A DNA stretch of 64,000 nucleotides from Isoperla grammatica (GCA_945910005.1 OX246749.1:20790197-20854196), one strand, 5' to 3'. Shown: positions 1 through 9,437, counted from the first letter of the stretch. Numbers and translations: made by a program. The notes: generated by a model from the sequence alone, not told the origin.

Positions 1-90
1 GATTGTACAAACGTTTAAACGTGGCATACAAAACGTATATGTTTGAAGCCACTCCCATGTTTCAACGTCCCATCCCTTTTCCATATAGAA

Positions 91-409
91 CGCAAATTGC
101 AAATGGAAAATGCGTAAATAGTAGAATGAATATTGTAAACATGGTGATATTGATACCATGCTTATTTTCAATTATGTCATTATTTTATAATTTTTAATTT
201 TTTGCTGCTAAATGAAAAATTGATGTTTTGTAAATGCAATTGTGATTTGTGCACAACAATTAGCCTACAGAGAATGAAAGCAAATAGAATAAAACATATA
301 ATAAGTCAAGTGTAATTATAATATTGAAAAGTAAAAAATTAAATAGGTAAGTGTACACAGTACACAAATTGCAAATAGAAAATGAGTAAATAGTAGAATG
401 AAGTATGAA
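91..409. repeat. imperfect direct repeat pair, spacing 272 bp
   Basis: Positions 91-137 and 363-409 are near-identical; both carry the core CAAATTGCAAAT and then GTAAATAGTAGAATGAA. A TTTTTTGCTGC string also follows each copy at a roughly similar distance (near 200 and 430). This looks like a partial local duplication or two fragments of an old dispersed repeat. No function is implied. Confidence 0.5.
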
Positions 410-943
410 CATGAGCGTTTTTCTAGTTAATTATTTTTTGCTGCCCTAACCAGCGTGATAATTTTATCACTTAGGCCCGGTTTCACCAGCATTGATTTTT
501 GTCGAGTTCAGCTTGAACCTGAATGTTACCAATTTGACAAAAATAATAACTTCTACCTATTTAATTTCTCACATATCTCGCATTTTTGTTGTTTTGGATA
601 CTTAAGTATTGTCACTGCATGTTTATTGTTTACAGAGAGATGGAAATAATTTCTCACAACGCCACTTATTGCATTTTGTAATACTATGAAGTTAAAAATA
701 ATCAATGTAAAAATTGGTATACATGTTTGTTTACTCATAGTACAGATGTATTTTTATGTCAAAATGATTAAACAAAAACTGCAAATGCATTGTTTGATAG
801 AACCTTCGATGCCCACCGTTCAGATTTGTGATGATAATCTCCAAAGCAGTTCTGTCACTGCCTTCTTTACGTATTATGCACAAGCAGAGTACAAGTTATC
901 CAGTAGGCTATGGCTAAACAATTGACTGTAAATATCTTTGACA

Positions 944-949
944 TTTATT
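944..949 (-). promoter_or_regulatory. candidate polyadenylation signal (AATAAA)
   Basis: On the minus strand this hexamer reads AATAAA, about 208 bases downstream of the TGA stop of the last recognised BEN-gene exon. It is the nearest canonical signal I saw on that side. The hexamer is common in AT-rich DNA, so the call rests on position only. Confidence 0.35.
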
Positions 950-1156
950 ACCAAACTGATAAAATCTTCCTTCAATATCCTTCATATTTGCCATTAACAG
1001 GATACAATTGCATGCAAATAGGATTTTAATGTGTATCTTGTTTCACATCATTACTGAAACTATCTGTAAATCGACGTATAAAGCAACACATTATCAATGA
1101 AACATTTCACTCTTCATGCAGTGGATTTTGCAGTTAAAAGTTGGTGCTAGTGTCGT

Positions 1157-1281
1157 TCAACTGAACTTGGCCAAAGTTGATCTTGGTGAAACCGGCCATC
1201 CCCGAATAGCCGCTACTCTTGTTTTCGCCATACCAGTAGACGGCGGACAGGTTTCCAGCGCCATCCGTTTGTGGAGCAGAT
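1157..1281 (-). CDS. BEN-domain gene, last coding exon (C-terminal end of BEN domain)
   Basis: The acceptor is TTTTACAG at 1289-1282. A single G from the previous exon completes the first codon (Asp), and 41 residues follow to a TGA at 1157-1159. The start DLLHKRMALETC continues the helix begun by AKVSLIK in the preceding exon. The later string KTRVAAIRGW matches the basic final helix usual at the end of BEN domains. Another frame is open across this segment on the same strand, and a different one on the plus strand, but only this frame has matching splice phase and family resemblance. The C-terminal tail is short and basic. Confidence 0.68.
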
Positions 1282-2569
1282 CTGTAAAATCAAACACATT
1301 GAATTAGCCTAAAAAACAGGTAAAGCTTGAGGAACCTTAGAGAAGTTGCTCTTCAAATGCCAACTCTCATTTGCAGATTGATAAATGAAGAAAATAGAGC
1401 TTTAGGACAAAAATGGATTAGGCTACTGTATAGTTTTAAACCAGCAACATTCCTACACTTTAGCCAATTGTCTACTTTTGCCTTTAATCACGGTGCTATC
1501 ATATTAGTATGTAAGCCACTGGTAAATGCATTTGTGTCAGTCTCTAAATCTAGCATAAGTTCACAATTAATACTAAAACTATCTAGTTTGGAGCAAAACA
1601 TTTAATAGGATGGCCTACTATTCAATCATAGTTCTATCTGTTGGATGTAGGCCCCCTGAACACTAGTGGGCCACATGTCTGCTATTTTTATGAGCCACAG
1701 CATTTATAATAAGTACAAGACTGCGTACCGAGTAATAAAAGACCAAAATCAAGACCGATTAATAAGCATCTTTGTAAACAAAAATTTTTAAACTTGTTCT
1801 TTCACAATTCTAACATCACATCTCCCTACTACAACTTTCTATACAGCCCGTCTGGGCCCGGGGAAGAATAGGCCCAGAGTGACTCTGCTAGTCGTAAGAG
1901 GCGACGAAAGGAGACCCGTCTCGGCCCGGGGTAGAATTGGCCCAGAGTGACTCTGCTTGTCGTAAGAGGCGACAAAAAGAGACCCTGTCCCTTCCCTTAC
2001 ACTGTCCCACTGAATATTTTTCCTCCCACTTGGCCCTGCCCACCCTTGCTGTACTCCCGTATGACGACCCACGCGATGTACAATGGATCTGATTCGGATG
2101 TGGCTTTATTCTTCATCATCATCTTTCTCATCTTCATTATCACCCGCTCATCGTCTCGATTAGTCATTGTTGCAAAAATATGAGACGTTAAGCCCCATTA
2201 ATTAATCAATCAACTTTCTATACTGTATGTTTTAATTCTCTAGTTCATATTACCAGTACACATCTTCACCTTCTCATGCTAACCATCACCATATGATAAT
2301 TATTCTACAATATTTAGCACATGACCCGCACTCAGTCTTAATGACTTTGAGGGCTTCTTCAACATCATAATATTACAAAGATGGTATGTGTGTGCCATAC
2401 CAATGAATCAACCATGTCTGTTTAAGAATAAAATTATCCGCAATCTGAATCTGAGTCAGTCACAAAACTGATAACAAGTTGCACATGTTAATTAAGCTGG
2501 TAACAAAATTACTGTCTACCTATGAAAGAAAGACACCCAACAATAATATTACCCAAAAAATATGCTAAC
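1282..2569 (-). other. intron between the last two BEN-gene exons, with a retroposon
   Basis: The intron runs from a GTTAGC donor at 2569 to a TTTTACAG acceptor ending at 1282. It contains a retroposon (1845-2210) inserted antisense to the gene. The rest is AT-rich with no coding sign; the plus-strand open frame at 1327-1605 has no recognisable content. Confidence 0.6.
1845..2210 (+). mobile_element. short retroposon copy 1 (dimeric GC-rich head, shared 3' tail)
   Basis: The element is 366 bp, bounded by a perfect 13-bp target-site duplication (CAACTTTCTATAC at 1832-1844 and 2211-2223). Its head is a tandem pair of 68-bp units (1849-1916, 1917-1984), each with the motif TCGTAAGAGGCGAC. From about 2000 on it is closely similar to the element at 11848-12061, ending in ATGAGACGTTAAGCCCC followed by an AATC-type tail. 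That layout, with no long open frame, fits a SINE-like non-autonomous retroposon moved by a LINE that recognises the 3' end. I did not identify a clear RNA polymerase III A/B box pair. The intact duplication suggests a fairly recent insertion. Confidence 0.82.
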
Positions 2570-2804
2570 CTTTTATAAGGGAAACCTTCGCAGGAGTCAG
2601 TGGAGATTTGGCTGTTGATTCCTTCAAGGAATTACATTTACGCCCAGTGACGCTTCGCTCCGCCAGAGTAGCTGAACCCCATATCATGACAGCCACCGTC
2701 TTTGTAAACATTGAGTCGCCTGACTGGCCACTCTTCACCTTGTTCGCCAAGGCAAACTGCTCCTCGGAGAAGGTCACGCCATGCGTCTGCGTGTCGTCTT
2801 CCAA
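2570..2804 (-). CDS. BEN-domain gene, penultimate coding exon (main part of BEN domain)
   Basis: This exon has a strong acceptor (ATTTTATTTTACAG) and a GTTAGC donor; it begins in phase 0 and ends with one extra base. It encodes about 78 residues. The sequence HGVTFSEEQ, then DSMFTKTVAVMIWGSATLAE and RSVTGRK, follows the BEN pattern: a short strand with Gly, a Phe-Val/Thr-Lys-x-(hydrophobic) helix ending in Trp-Gly, a Leu-Ala-x-Arg-Ser-(Val/Leu)-(Thr/Ser)-Gly turn, then a Pro-Leu-x-Pro-x-Lys-(Val) helix. The start LEDDTQ is not an initiator: the preceding bases are an intron. This is the best evidence for the family assignment, which is by pattern from memory, not by database search. Confidence 0.8.
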
Positions 2805-3368
2805 CTGTAAAATAAAATTCAGAAAATTAGTTAATTAATTAGGCCACCTTAGTGAAAACAATACACGTAAACAGAGGCAATTCGACCTAGGTAGGCCATA
2901 TTGACCCGCCAAATATTTTGTTATGAATGTTCTGTATTATGCGGAGGCGTAGCCAGTGCACAGAGCATTGCAAGCGGTCTGGTATAAACAGTCACGGAAT
3001 CTCTGAATATTGGATACAACTTTTAACAATAAGAATAACCACTTCATTGGCAAAACTATTTGACGTCAATTAGGATTTAATCATTTATCCTATAATAAAA
3101 AATGCACTGCCTTCTCGAGGGTTTGTTGGTGACTCACTGCAGTGCGTAAGGCAGTGCTCAGAGGTGGGAACGCTCGCAGCGCTACAATGTAGGCATTTGT
3201 TGTATGCTTCCCCTTATTGTGTTATAATAATTATTCATGCCTATAGGGTTATGTATTATATGTAATTTTGTACCATTATGCATAGTTTAGTATATCTACA
3301 TTATAGGAGGTTCAGTTAAAGGTTCAAGGGTATATCCACATTGCTATCGGTTGTGTTAATATACAAAC
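2805..3368 (-). other. intron of BEN gene with a 54-bp inverted repeat
   Basis: The intron lies between donor GTTTGT (3368 downwards) and the acceptor ending at 2805. Within it, 3104-3113 (GCACTGCCTT) and 3148-3157 are perfect inverted repeats, with a smaller palindrome CACTGCAGTG between them at 3136-3145. No gene is seen in this intron. Confidence 0.55.
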
Positions 3369-3945
3369 CATCTGATCATCGATGTCATCCTCAAGTGGAG
3401 CAATCACAGCTTGTGGCAACAAGGCAGGTGGCGTGAAGGACGTGGCAAGTGGTGTAGATGTGGCAAGTGGCGTAGATGTGGCAAGTGGCGTGGGCTTCTG
3501 GGCAGGTGGCGTAAACTTTATGGCAGCTGACGTGGATTTAAAGGCAGCTGGCCTGGGCAACGCACCGGTTTGCGTCGCAGGCATGCCGGAGGCTGGTGTT
3601 TGTGTGAATGTGGTCGAGTCCCTCAAAAATAGCGCCTCCTGCAATTTAATATTAAGCGAAGCTAACTTGGCATTTTCGCGTTTAACCTCACCAAAAGATG
3701 CTGTAAGGCGCTCAATACATGAGGCCTTTCTGGCGTTTGATGACCATCTCTTTATATTTTCTTTTAAGTTCTTCATATAATTTGGAAGGCACAACTTCAC
3801 CACCATCCTCCTCCGAGTTGGAGACCACACTCTCTTCTGCGCTTTCATGGAACAGGGACTTGTCCTGTTTTTCTTTTAATTGTCAAAAGAACTCTGCCTT
3901 CTTGGCAGCCGAGATGGACTGCGCTTTTTTAATGTCTTTTTTGTC
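3369..3945 (-). CDS. BEN-domain gene, third recognised exon: acidic, coiled-coil and Pro-rich region, disrupted
   Basis: The acceptor TTTGTTTTGCAG (ending 3946) is excellent; the donor is ATG|GTTTGT at 3369/3368. Phase 0 at both ends would need a multiple of three, but the exon is 577 nt, one base too many. Read from the acceptor, frame 1 gives DKKDIKKAQSISAAKKAEFF, a TGA at 3883-3885, then QLKEKQDKSLFHESAEE, an acidic run and the coiled-coil-like LYEELKRKYKEMVIKRQ, hitting a second stop near 3713. The continuation (IERLTASFGEVKRENAKL and so on) lies one base later and runs open to the donor. Downstream comes a linker with three six-residue TPLATS-type repeats. The TGA could derive from CGA (Arg), and the shift from an extra T in the TATTGAG context. 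Both could also be sequencing errors. Confidence 0.6.
3439..3492. repeat. three tandem 18-bp repeats inside the disrupted exon
   Basis: Units 3439-3456, 3457-3474 and 3475-3492 differ at only a few positions and share the core GTGGCAAGTGG. On the minus strand each adds six residues (TPLATS type) to the Pro/Thr/Ala linker. The length is a multiple of three, so copy-number change would keep the frame. Such coding minisatellites are common in disordered linkers. Confidence 0.8.
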
Positions 3946-4254
3946 CTGCAAAACAAATTACTATACATGAAATATTTGTAGCTGCTCTGCAGTAGCTCAA
4001 CAAGGGCATAAAACAAACCACTAATTGCTGGTAGTAAAAATTGGTAGAGACGAGTCTATTTTATTTGCTTGTTGATAATTTTTCTATGTTTGAAATTTGA
4101 ATGAAAGGGAGACTAATCGGTACTGTACTGTGTTGCCCTGGATTCATCACCCAAAGGGGCCTATCCAAGCAAAACCATTAACATGTTTTAAACTGTTAAT
4201 CATTGTCAAAAATGCTCCTTAACAGCCACTATAATGAAGATAAGTGGTCTGATG

Positions 4255-5234
4255 TAGGGATGTCAACCTGTTACCCGCCCGGTACACACGGGTACGGTTG
4301 CAACTTTTCAATACCCGTTACCCGGTACTACCTGTTCCCTTCTTCTGTTCAAAACAAAATGAATTCATCATTGCAATATTTCCCTACTGGCGTCTTTGTG
4401 CGAGCGTACGAGCCGCTCTTTTCAATTTGCCGGCATTTAACTTGAGAGACCCCCCTCCCCTCCTCCACAGCGCCGCTGACGGCTGACTGACCGTTCTCCC
4501 TTCTCCCCCCCTCCATCTTCTGTAGGCCTATGAAAAAATGCTGCAGAATGGTTGCGAGTCCGAGGGAGTGCACCCGCCCGTCGTAGCTTTACCGTAAAAC
4601 GCAATCATGTTCTCGTGTTCGAGCTCCTGCCCAAGGACTGCTACCTTATCGTGGTGGGCAGGTTTGCGTGCTTTGTTGATCCCGAGAGTTATGCCGGCGG
4701 AAGCGTATGCTTCTGGTAGGGCCACCCAAGCCGGACTGGTCGAGGAGGAGAAGTCAGACGAAGTGCAGTTCACACCCCAATTCCCTTTCCTCCCCTCCCC
4801 CTTTCCACCCCGTCCTCCTATTTGCCCCTTTCCTCCAAACAGCCCCCTATTTCATCTTCATATATCACCCACTCATTGTCTCGATTAGCCTCGTTGCAAA
4901 AATATGAGACGTTAAGCCCAAATATCAATCAATCGTGTTCGAGCTTGGACTATGACGTCATCGCTTTTACGCGACCGACCACCGAAATCATTGTATGTGC
5001 CTACCGAAGCAGAGGCGCAAGCTTTGTTGAATACTTCCGCGATCGTTTTGCATCAAAGACAATGCAACCTGATACCGTTTATCAATAGGCCTATAATGTC
5101 TCTTTCCACAACCTTGCGAATCATTTAACACCCATGACGATAAAACACGTATTTAGTATTATTTACTACCCGGGTAGTCTGGGTACGGCGCGAGGGTACC
5201 CGGGTACAACTTTTTCCGGGTATGGACATCACTA
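4255..5234. mobile_element. non-autonomous hAT-like DNA transposon, interrupted by a retroposon
   Basis: The termini are inverted: the left end reads TAGGGATGTC (4255-4264) and the right end, complemented, TAGTGATGTC (5234-5225), nine of ten matching. Subterminal regions on both sides are rich in ACCCGGGTAC-type palindromes. Flanking octamers GTCTGATG (4247-4254) and GCCTGATA (5235-5242) match at six of eight, as for a decayed 8-bp target duplication. These termini and that duplication length are typical of hAT elements. There is no transposase open frame. Removing the nested retroposon and one duplication copy (320 bp) gives an original length near 660 bp. The eroded duplication suggests it is older than the retroposons. 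Confidence 0.75.
4626..4932 (+). mobile_element. short retroposon copy 2, nested in the hAT-like element
   Basis: The element is 307 bp, bounded by a perfect 13-bp duplication TCGTGTTCGAGCT (4613-4625, 4933-4945). The head (4626 to about 4790) is closely similar to the head of the element at 11679, including CTTATCGTGGTGGGCAGG and GGTAGGGCCACCCA. The middle is a pyrimidine-rich stretch, and the last ~70 bases carry the shared tail ending ATGAGACGTTAAGCCC and an AATC-type run. The head resembles, from memory and with low certainty, a motif found near the 5' end of some animal non-LTR retrotransposons, so the element may be an internally deleted LINE. Confidence 0.82.
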
Positions 5235-5534
5235 GCCTGATAGCAGATCTGTTTCTCATTGTTGGTGGGTGTGCTCTTCCTGATTTCTTGTACATGGTAT
5301 TGAGAGGGAAAGAATTGTAGGAACAGCTCACCCTAATGAAGTTCAATACTGTCCCAGCCTCTGGGCACTATCAACCAAAGCAGTGATTTCTAGAACATGG
5401 GTACCCATGGGTAGCAGTTAATAGGCTCTAGTCTTAACAGTGTGAACCAAAACAGGCTGAATGGTTTTGAAAGAAACTACTGTACTGCCTGTAGGCCTAT
5501 CGTTCTCTTATAGTCAGGTCCTAAGCCTCCTTAC

Positions 5535-5645
5535 CTGTTGGATGGTTACCTTCTCTTGCAATTGGTTATTGCCAAACTTCAGTTTTTTAACTGCTTTTGG
5601 CACCGGTTTCACGGTGTTACCCCGTTTTTTCCCAAGCAATTCTTC
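5535..5645 (-). CDS. BEN-domain gene, second recognised exon (Lys-rich linker)
   Basis: The exon is 111 nt, 37 codons, phase 0 at both ends. The donor CAG|GTAAGG is near-consensus. The acceptor is taken as the AAG after a pyrimidine-rich tract (TTTCTACTTTCGAGCTACGAAG); a closer GAG would not match the incoming phase. The peptide (EELLGKKRGN through QLQEKVTIQQ) is strongly basic with a run of lysines and may serve as a nuclear localisation segment, which is inference. No domain is recognised. Confidence 0.58.
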
Positions 5646-6253
5646 CTTCGTAGCTCGAAAGTAGAAACACATATGACTTAAGTAAATGTGAGTAACTTCG
5701 TTAGTTAAGTTAGACCTAGGCCTAGGGTGTATGCTGGGTTCTCTGGGCTTGATGCTATACGCAGCATAACACGTCAATGCACATAGTAACGAATCCTATT
5801 CGCGGAGCAGTCGCGTAAGACGTTCCCTTACCATGATTAGCTAATGACGTAACACGACATGCAGCATTAGATAGAGCATGAGAACCCTGCATTATTGTGC
5901 AGGTGAGATGCACAAAGCACCCATTGGTTCAAATGGTCGAAACACAACATATGATTCCTACACCTACCGGTAGATTAGACATAAAAGAGGTAGGCCCTAG
6001 ACCTAGGCCTACACAGTTGTAAGTGAACTTGCGACCTAAGGGAGGCAATACAAACGGGGTGTTATAAACACCACCCTAGGCTTTGGGCCTAGGCTGGGTT
6101 AAGGCCATGCCGCGAGAATAAAAGAGGGCAGTGGTGTTATGGCCTAATGAATAGAGCCAAGGCCCACGCTAGAGGCCAAAGACTTACAAAATAGGCTAGC
6201 GCCTAGCTAGAAAATAAATCAATTAAAATATCAGGCTTATGCCCTAGACTTAC
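5646..6253 (-). other. intron of BEN gene, CCTAGG/GGCCTA-rich
   Basis: The intron begins at the GTAAGT donor at 6253 and ends at 5646. It has several short palindromic strings of the AGGCCTAGG type (for example near 5715 and 5998) and no coding sign. Confidence 0.55.
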
Positions 6254-6508
6254 CTGCCATCGCCAAAATGTTTGTTTCGTAGAAGCCTGGTAGAGGACTT
6301 CCGGAAGCATTTGGATCTTCTCAAGCAGGCGATCCAAAGCCACGAGTTTTTTCGGATCGTCTTTACACGATTCTAGAAAACTAGTTATTGAAATCTTGGG
6401 GTCCGGAGACCAAAAGACATAATAAATAGCCCCCTCCGTGAAGTTTTCTGCGTGCAAAGGCTTAAAATTTTGCACGTGTTCCACAGGAACTACGTGCTCT
6501 TTTTTTAT
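6254..6508 (-). CDS. BEN-domain gene, first recognised exon (N-terminal region, unknown fold)
   Basis: The exon is 255 nt, 85 codons, phase 0 at both ends. Its acceptor is TATATTTTAG (ending 6509) with an in-frame TAG overlapping the acceptor, and the donor CAG|GTAAGTCT is near-perfect. The peptide contains EGAIYYVFWSPDPKISITSF and a helix-like DPKKLVALDRLLEKIQ, ending in WRWQ. The only internal Met is late, so translation must start in an exon farther upstream. I do not recognise a named domain. Arrangements with an uncharacterised N-terminal segment before a coiled coil and a C-terminal BEN domain are common in this family. Confidence 0.62.
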
Positions 6509-6710
6509 CTAAAATATACAAAACTTCAACGAACATCTTTAAAAGCTATATGAATAACAACAAATTGATAACAGTACACAATAAGAAATCACAAATAAAG
6601 TGAATTTAATGCAATTTTCGCCACGCGAGTCAATTATCTTCCGTCTATGACCTACCACAGAGATGCGAAGCGAGAAAGAAACGCGTAGAAAGTAAAAACA
6701 TGGTAGAAGC

Positions 6711-6785
6711 AACTAAAATCTTCAATCTGCATAGTGCATGTCTTGTTTTAAACAAGACAACATGCAGATTGCACATTTTTTTAGT
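6711..6785. repeat. imperfect hairpin of about 75 bp
   Basis: Outer arms AACTAAAA (6711-6718) and TTTTAGTT (ending 6785), middle arms AATCTGCAT (6724-6732) and ATGCAGATT (6762-6770), and inner arms near GTCTTGTTT (6740-6748) and AAACAAGAC (6750-6758) pair in order, with small bulges and a very short loop. It could be a tiny inverted-repeat transposon remnant or a structured RNA; the loop is shorter than in most animal miRNA precursors. Confidence 0.6.
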
Positions 6786-7169
6786 TCCGTTTCCGGAACA
6801 AATTCACCCTCGATCAAGGTCCAAGCACACTATGACAAACTTAACAAAGTAATTAATTAGATTAAGTTTTACTTGTATAACTTATTTGAATATAATACTA
6901 ATACCAATCTGAACATAGTTATATCAGAACAGTTTTTAATTTTGGTTACGACAAACCATTAATCATTATAAAGCTCCATACAATTTTGTAAATAACTAAT
7001 GCGCTCGGCACATTGTGGCTTTATTTATTTTTCTTACGTTTGCATTCTTTTGTAATAACTGACGCATTTAGGTTAAAAATAATGGGCCTAGAAGAAGAGT
7101 TGTTTCCCGTCGTATCGTTGTGTGACACAGGATTGTTAAGTTTTTAACTTTATTAATAAAAAGGAGTGT

Positions 7170-7470
7170 ACCGGTACGCCTAGGTTGCTAACAACATAAA
7201 TCAACCACACTCACGTGTTGCAATTTGAGGCTAGAAGTTAAGGCCTAGGCAAATGGGGCCTACTACATAATTTTGTTTATCTAGGCCTTGGCTAGGCCTA
7301 GTTCTTTAATCAAAGACGGCGATTACGCCTTGGCCTAGACTCTTGACGTTTTTAATGTGGCATAGACCTAGGTTGGCCTAGGCCAGGCCCAACCTAAGTT
7401 GATGCCGTCAGAATCTCTTGGCCAAATCGCAAAGGCCTAGGCCTAGTAGGTCTAGGCTTAGCCTCGGCAA
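7170..7470. repeat. cluster of CCTAGG/GGCCTA palindromic strings
   Basis: Strings such as GGCCTAGGCCTAG, CTAGGCCTTGGCTAGGCC and GACCTAGGTTGGCCTAGGCC recur at short intervals, ending just before the satellite. Milder examples occur from 5710 on. It is low-complexity palindromic sequence of unknown cause, not a strict tandem repeat. Confidence 0.6.
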
Positions 7471-8498
7471 ATGGGTAACGCGTCACTGACACTGTCATGT
7501 CACTGACTTAGCGCAGGGTTTATCAAGTACAGTCACCTTCACAAGCGAGGAAACATGCGTTGTCTTCATATGTTGCATGTAGTTGCTCTCATGTCACTGA
7601 CTTAGCGCAGGGTTTATCACGTACAGTCACCGTCACAAGTGGGAAACATGCGTTGTCTTCATATGTTGCATGTAGTTGCTCTCATGTCACTGACTTAGCG
7701 CAGGGTTTATCAAGTACAGTCACCGTCACAAGCGAGGAAACATGCGTTGTCTTCATATGTTGCATGTAGTTGCTCTCATGTCACTGACTTAGCGCAGGGT
7801 TTATCACGTACAGTCACCGTCACAAGCGAGGAAACATGCGTTGTCTTCATATGTTGCATGTAGTTGCTCTCATGTCACTGACTTAGCGCAGGGTTTATCA
7901 AGTACAGTCACCTTCACAATCGAGGAAACATGCGTTGTCTTCATATGTTGCATGTAGTTGCTCTCATGTCACTGACTTAGCGCAGGGTTTATCAAGTACA
8001 GTCACCTTCACAAGCGAGGAAACATGCGTTGTCTTCATATGTTGCATGTAGTTGCTCTCATGTCACTGACTTAGCGCAGGGTTTATCACGTACAGTCACC
8101 GTCACAAGCGAGGAAACATGCGTTGTCTTCATATGTTGCATGTAGTTGCTTTCATGTCACTGACTTAGCGCAGGGTTTATCAAGTACAGTCACCTTCACA
8201 AGCGAGGAAACATGCGTTGTCTTCATATGTTGCATGTAATTGCTTTCATGTCATTGACTTAGCGCTGGGTTTATCAAGTACAGTCACCGTCACAAGCGAG
8301 GAAACATGCGTTGTCTTCATATAATGCATGAAGTTGCTCTCATGTCACTGACTTAGCGCAGGGTTTATCAAGTACAGTCACCGTCACAAGCGAGGAAACA
8401 TGCGTTGTCTTCATATGTTGCATGTAGTTGCTCTCATGTCACTAACTTAGCGCAGGGTTTATCAAGTACAGTCACCGTCACAAGCGAGGAAACATGCG

Positions 8499-9437
8499 TT
8501 GTCTTCATATGTTGCATGTAGTTGCTCTCATGTCACTGACTTAGCGCAGGGTTTATCAAGTACAGTCACCTTCACAAGCGAGGAAACATGCGTTGTCCTA
8601 ATATGTTCAAGAAGTGGCTTTCATGTCACTGATTTAGCGCAGGGTTTATCAAGTACAGTCACCTTCACAAGCGAGGAAACATGAGTTGTCTTCATATGTT
8701 GCTTGTAGTTGCTCTCATGTCACTGACTAAACGCAGGGTTTATCAAGTACAGTCACCGTAACAAGCGAGGAAACATGCGTTGTCCTCATATGTTGCATGT
8801 AGTTGCTCTCATGTCACTGACTAAACGCAGGGTTTATCAAGTACAGTCACCGTAACAAGCGAGGAAACATGCGTTGTCCTCATATGTTGCATGTAATTGC
8901 TCTCATGTCACTAACTTAGCGCAGGGTTTATCAAGTACAGTCACCGTCACAAGCGAGGAAACATGCGTTGTCTTCATATGTTGCATGTAGTTGCTCTCAT
9001 GTCACTGACTTAGCGCAGGGTTTATCAAGTACAGTCACCTTCACAAGCGAGGAAACATGCGTTGTCCTAATATGTTCAAGAAGTGGCTTTCATGTCACTG
9101 ATTTAGCGCAGGGTTTATCAAGTACAGTCACCTTCACAAGCGAGGAAACATGAGTTGTCTTCATATGTTGCTTGTAGTTGCTCTCATGTCACTGACTAAA
9201 CGCAGGGTTTATCAAGTACAGTCACCGTAACAAGCGAGGAAACATGCGTTGTCCTCATATGTTGCATGTAGTTGCTCTCATGTCACTGACTTAGTGCAGG
9301 GTTTATCAAGTACAGTCACCTTCACAAGCGAGGAAACATGCGTTGTCCTCATATGTTGCATATAGTTGCTCTCATGTCACTGACTTAGCGCAGGGTTTAT
9401 CAAGTACAGTCACCGTCACAAGCGAGGGAACATGCGT
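8499..9437 (+). repeat. 469-bp five-monomer tandem pair
   Basis: Five-monomer blocks starting at 8499 and 8968 are nearly identical, each with the 93-bp TTCAAGAAGTGGC monomer followed by a TGAGTTGTC monomer and an ACTAAACGC monomer. The same pair, 469 bp apart, recurs starting at 14807, 19499, 24191, 46024 and 51936. It is a useful marker of the larger blocks. Confidence 0.85.

Larger units (their letters stand above)
1..1156. other. AT-rich 3' flank of the BEN-domain gene
   Basis: No coding region is supported here. The open frames on both strands are under 100 codons, have no recognisable domain and no convincing splice context. The stretch contains an imperfect direct repeat near its left end and, on the minus strand, a possible polyadenylation signal for the neighbouring gene. 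It probably includes that gene's 3' untranslated region followed by intergenic DNA. Confidence 0.5.
3946..5534 (-). other. intron of BEN gene filled mostly by nested mobile elements
   Basis: The intron runs from donor GTAAGG (5534 downwards) to the acceptor ending at 3946. Positions 4255-5234 are a hAT-like element with a retroposon inside. The remainder (3946-4254, 5235-5534) is AT-rich with no coding sign. Confidence 0.6.
1157..6508 (-). other. BEN-domain gene locus, five recognised coding exons (5' end missing, third exon disrupted)
   Basis: Exons on the minus strand in transcription order: 6508-6254, 5645-5535, 3945-3369, 2804-2570, 1281-1157. Four of five junction phases are 0 and the last is phase 1, and donor and acceptor phases agree at every junction, which strongly supports one gene. 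The predicted product has an N-terminal region of unknown fold, a lysine-rich linker, an acidic segment, a coiled coil, a Pro/Thr/Ala-rich linker and a C-terminal BEN domain. BEN domains (as in the BEND, NAC1 and insensitive families) bind DNA or chromatin proteins, usually in transcriptional repression in the nucleus. The third exon has an in-frame TGA (3883-3885) and a one-base length excess, so this copy may be a pseudogene or the sequence may contain errors. No initiator exon was recognised upstream of 6508. Confidence 0.72.
6509..7497. other. upstream region of the BEN gene up to the satellite array
   Basis: No coding exon with a fitting phase-0 donor was found. One Met-containing minus-strand stretch near 6700-6640 ends at a GTAGGT donor but in phase 1, so it does not fit. 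The region contains a ~75-bp imperfect hairpin at 6711-6785 and, from about 7170 on, many CCTAGG/GGCCTA palindromes. It ends abruptly at the first satellite monomer. Confidence 0.5.

Noticed and set aside
686..925. Plus-strand open frame of 79 codons in the left flank
   Set aside because: No domain, no splice context, AT-rich composition and a length expected by chance.
3382..3780. Plus-strand open frame of 132 codons over the BEN-gene exon
   Set aside because: It is the antisense of a real minus-strand exon. The 18-bp repeats and the absence of stops reflect the composition of the Pro/Thr/Ala linker.
3883..3885. Programmed readthrough or selenocysteine at the in-frame TGA
   Set aside because: The following bases are CAA, not the CTA readthrough context, and the exon also has a frameshift, so a mutation or error is simpler.
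4607..4888. Open frame in the nested retroposon, partly shared with 11717-12025
   Set aside because: The similarity is explained by the two elements being copies of one family. The frame runs into pyrimidine-rich sequence and shows no known retroelement domain.
6640..6705. Candidate first exon of the BEN gene with a Met and a GTAGGT donor on the minus strand
   Set aside because: The donor would leave the frame in phase 1, whereas the next recognised exon begins in phase 0.
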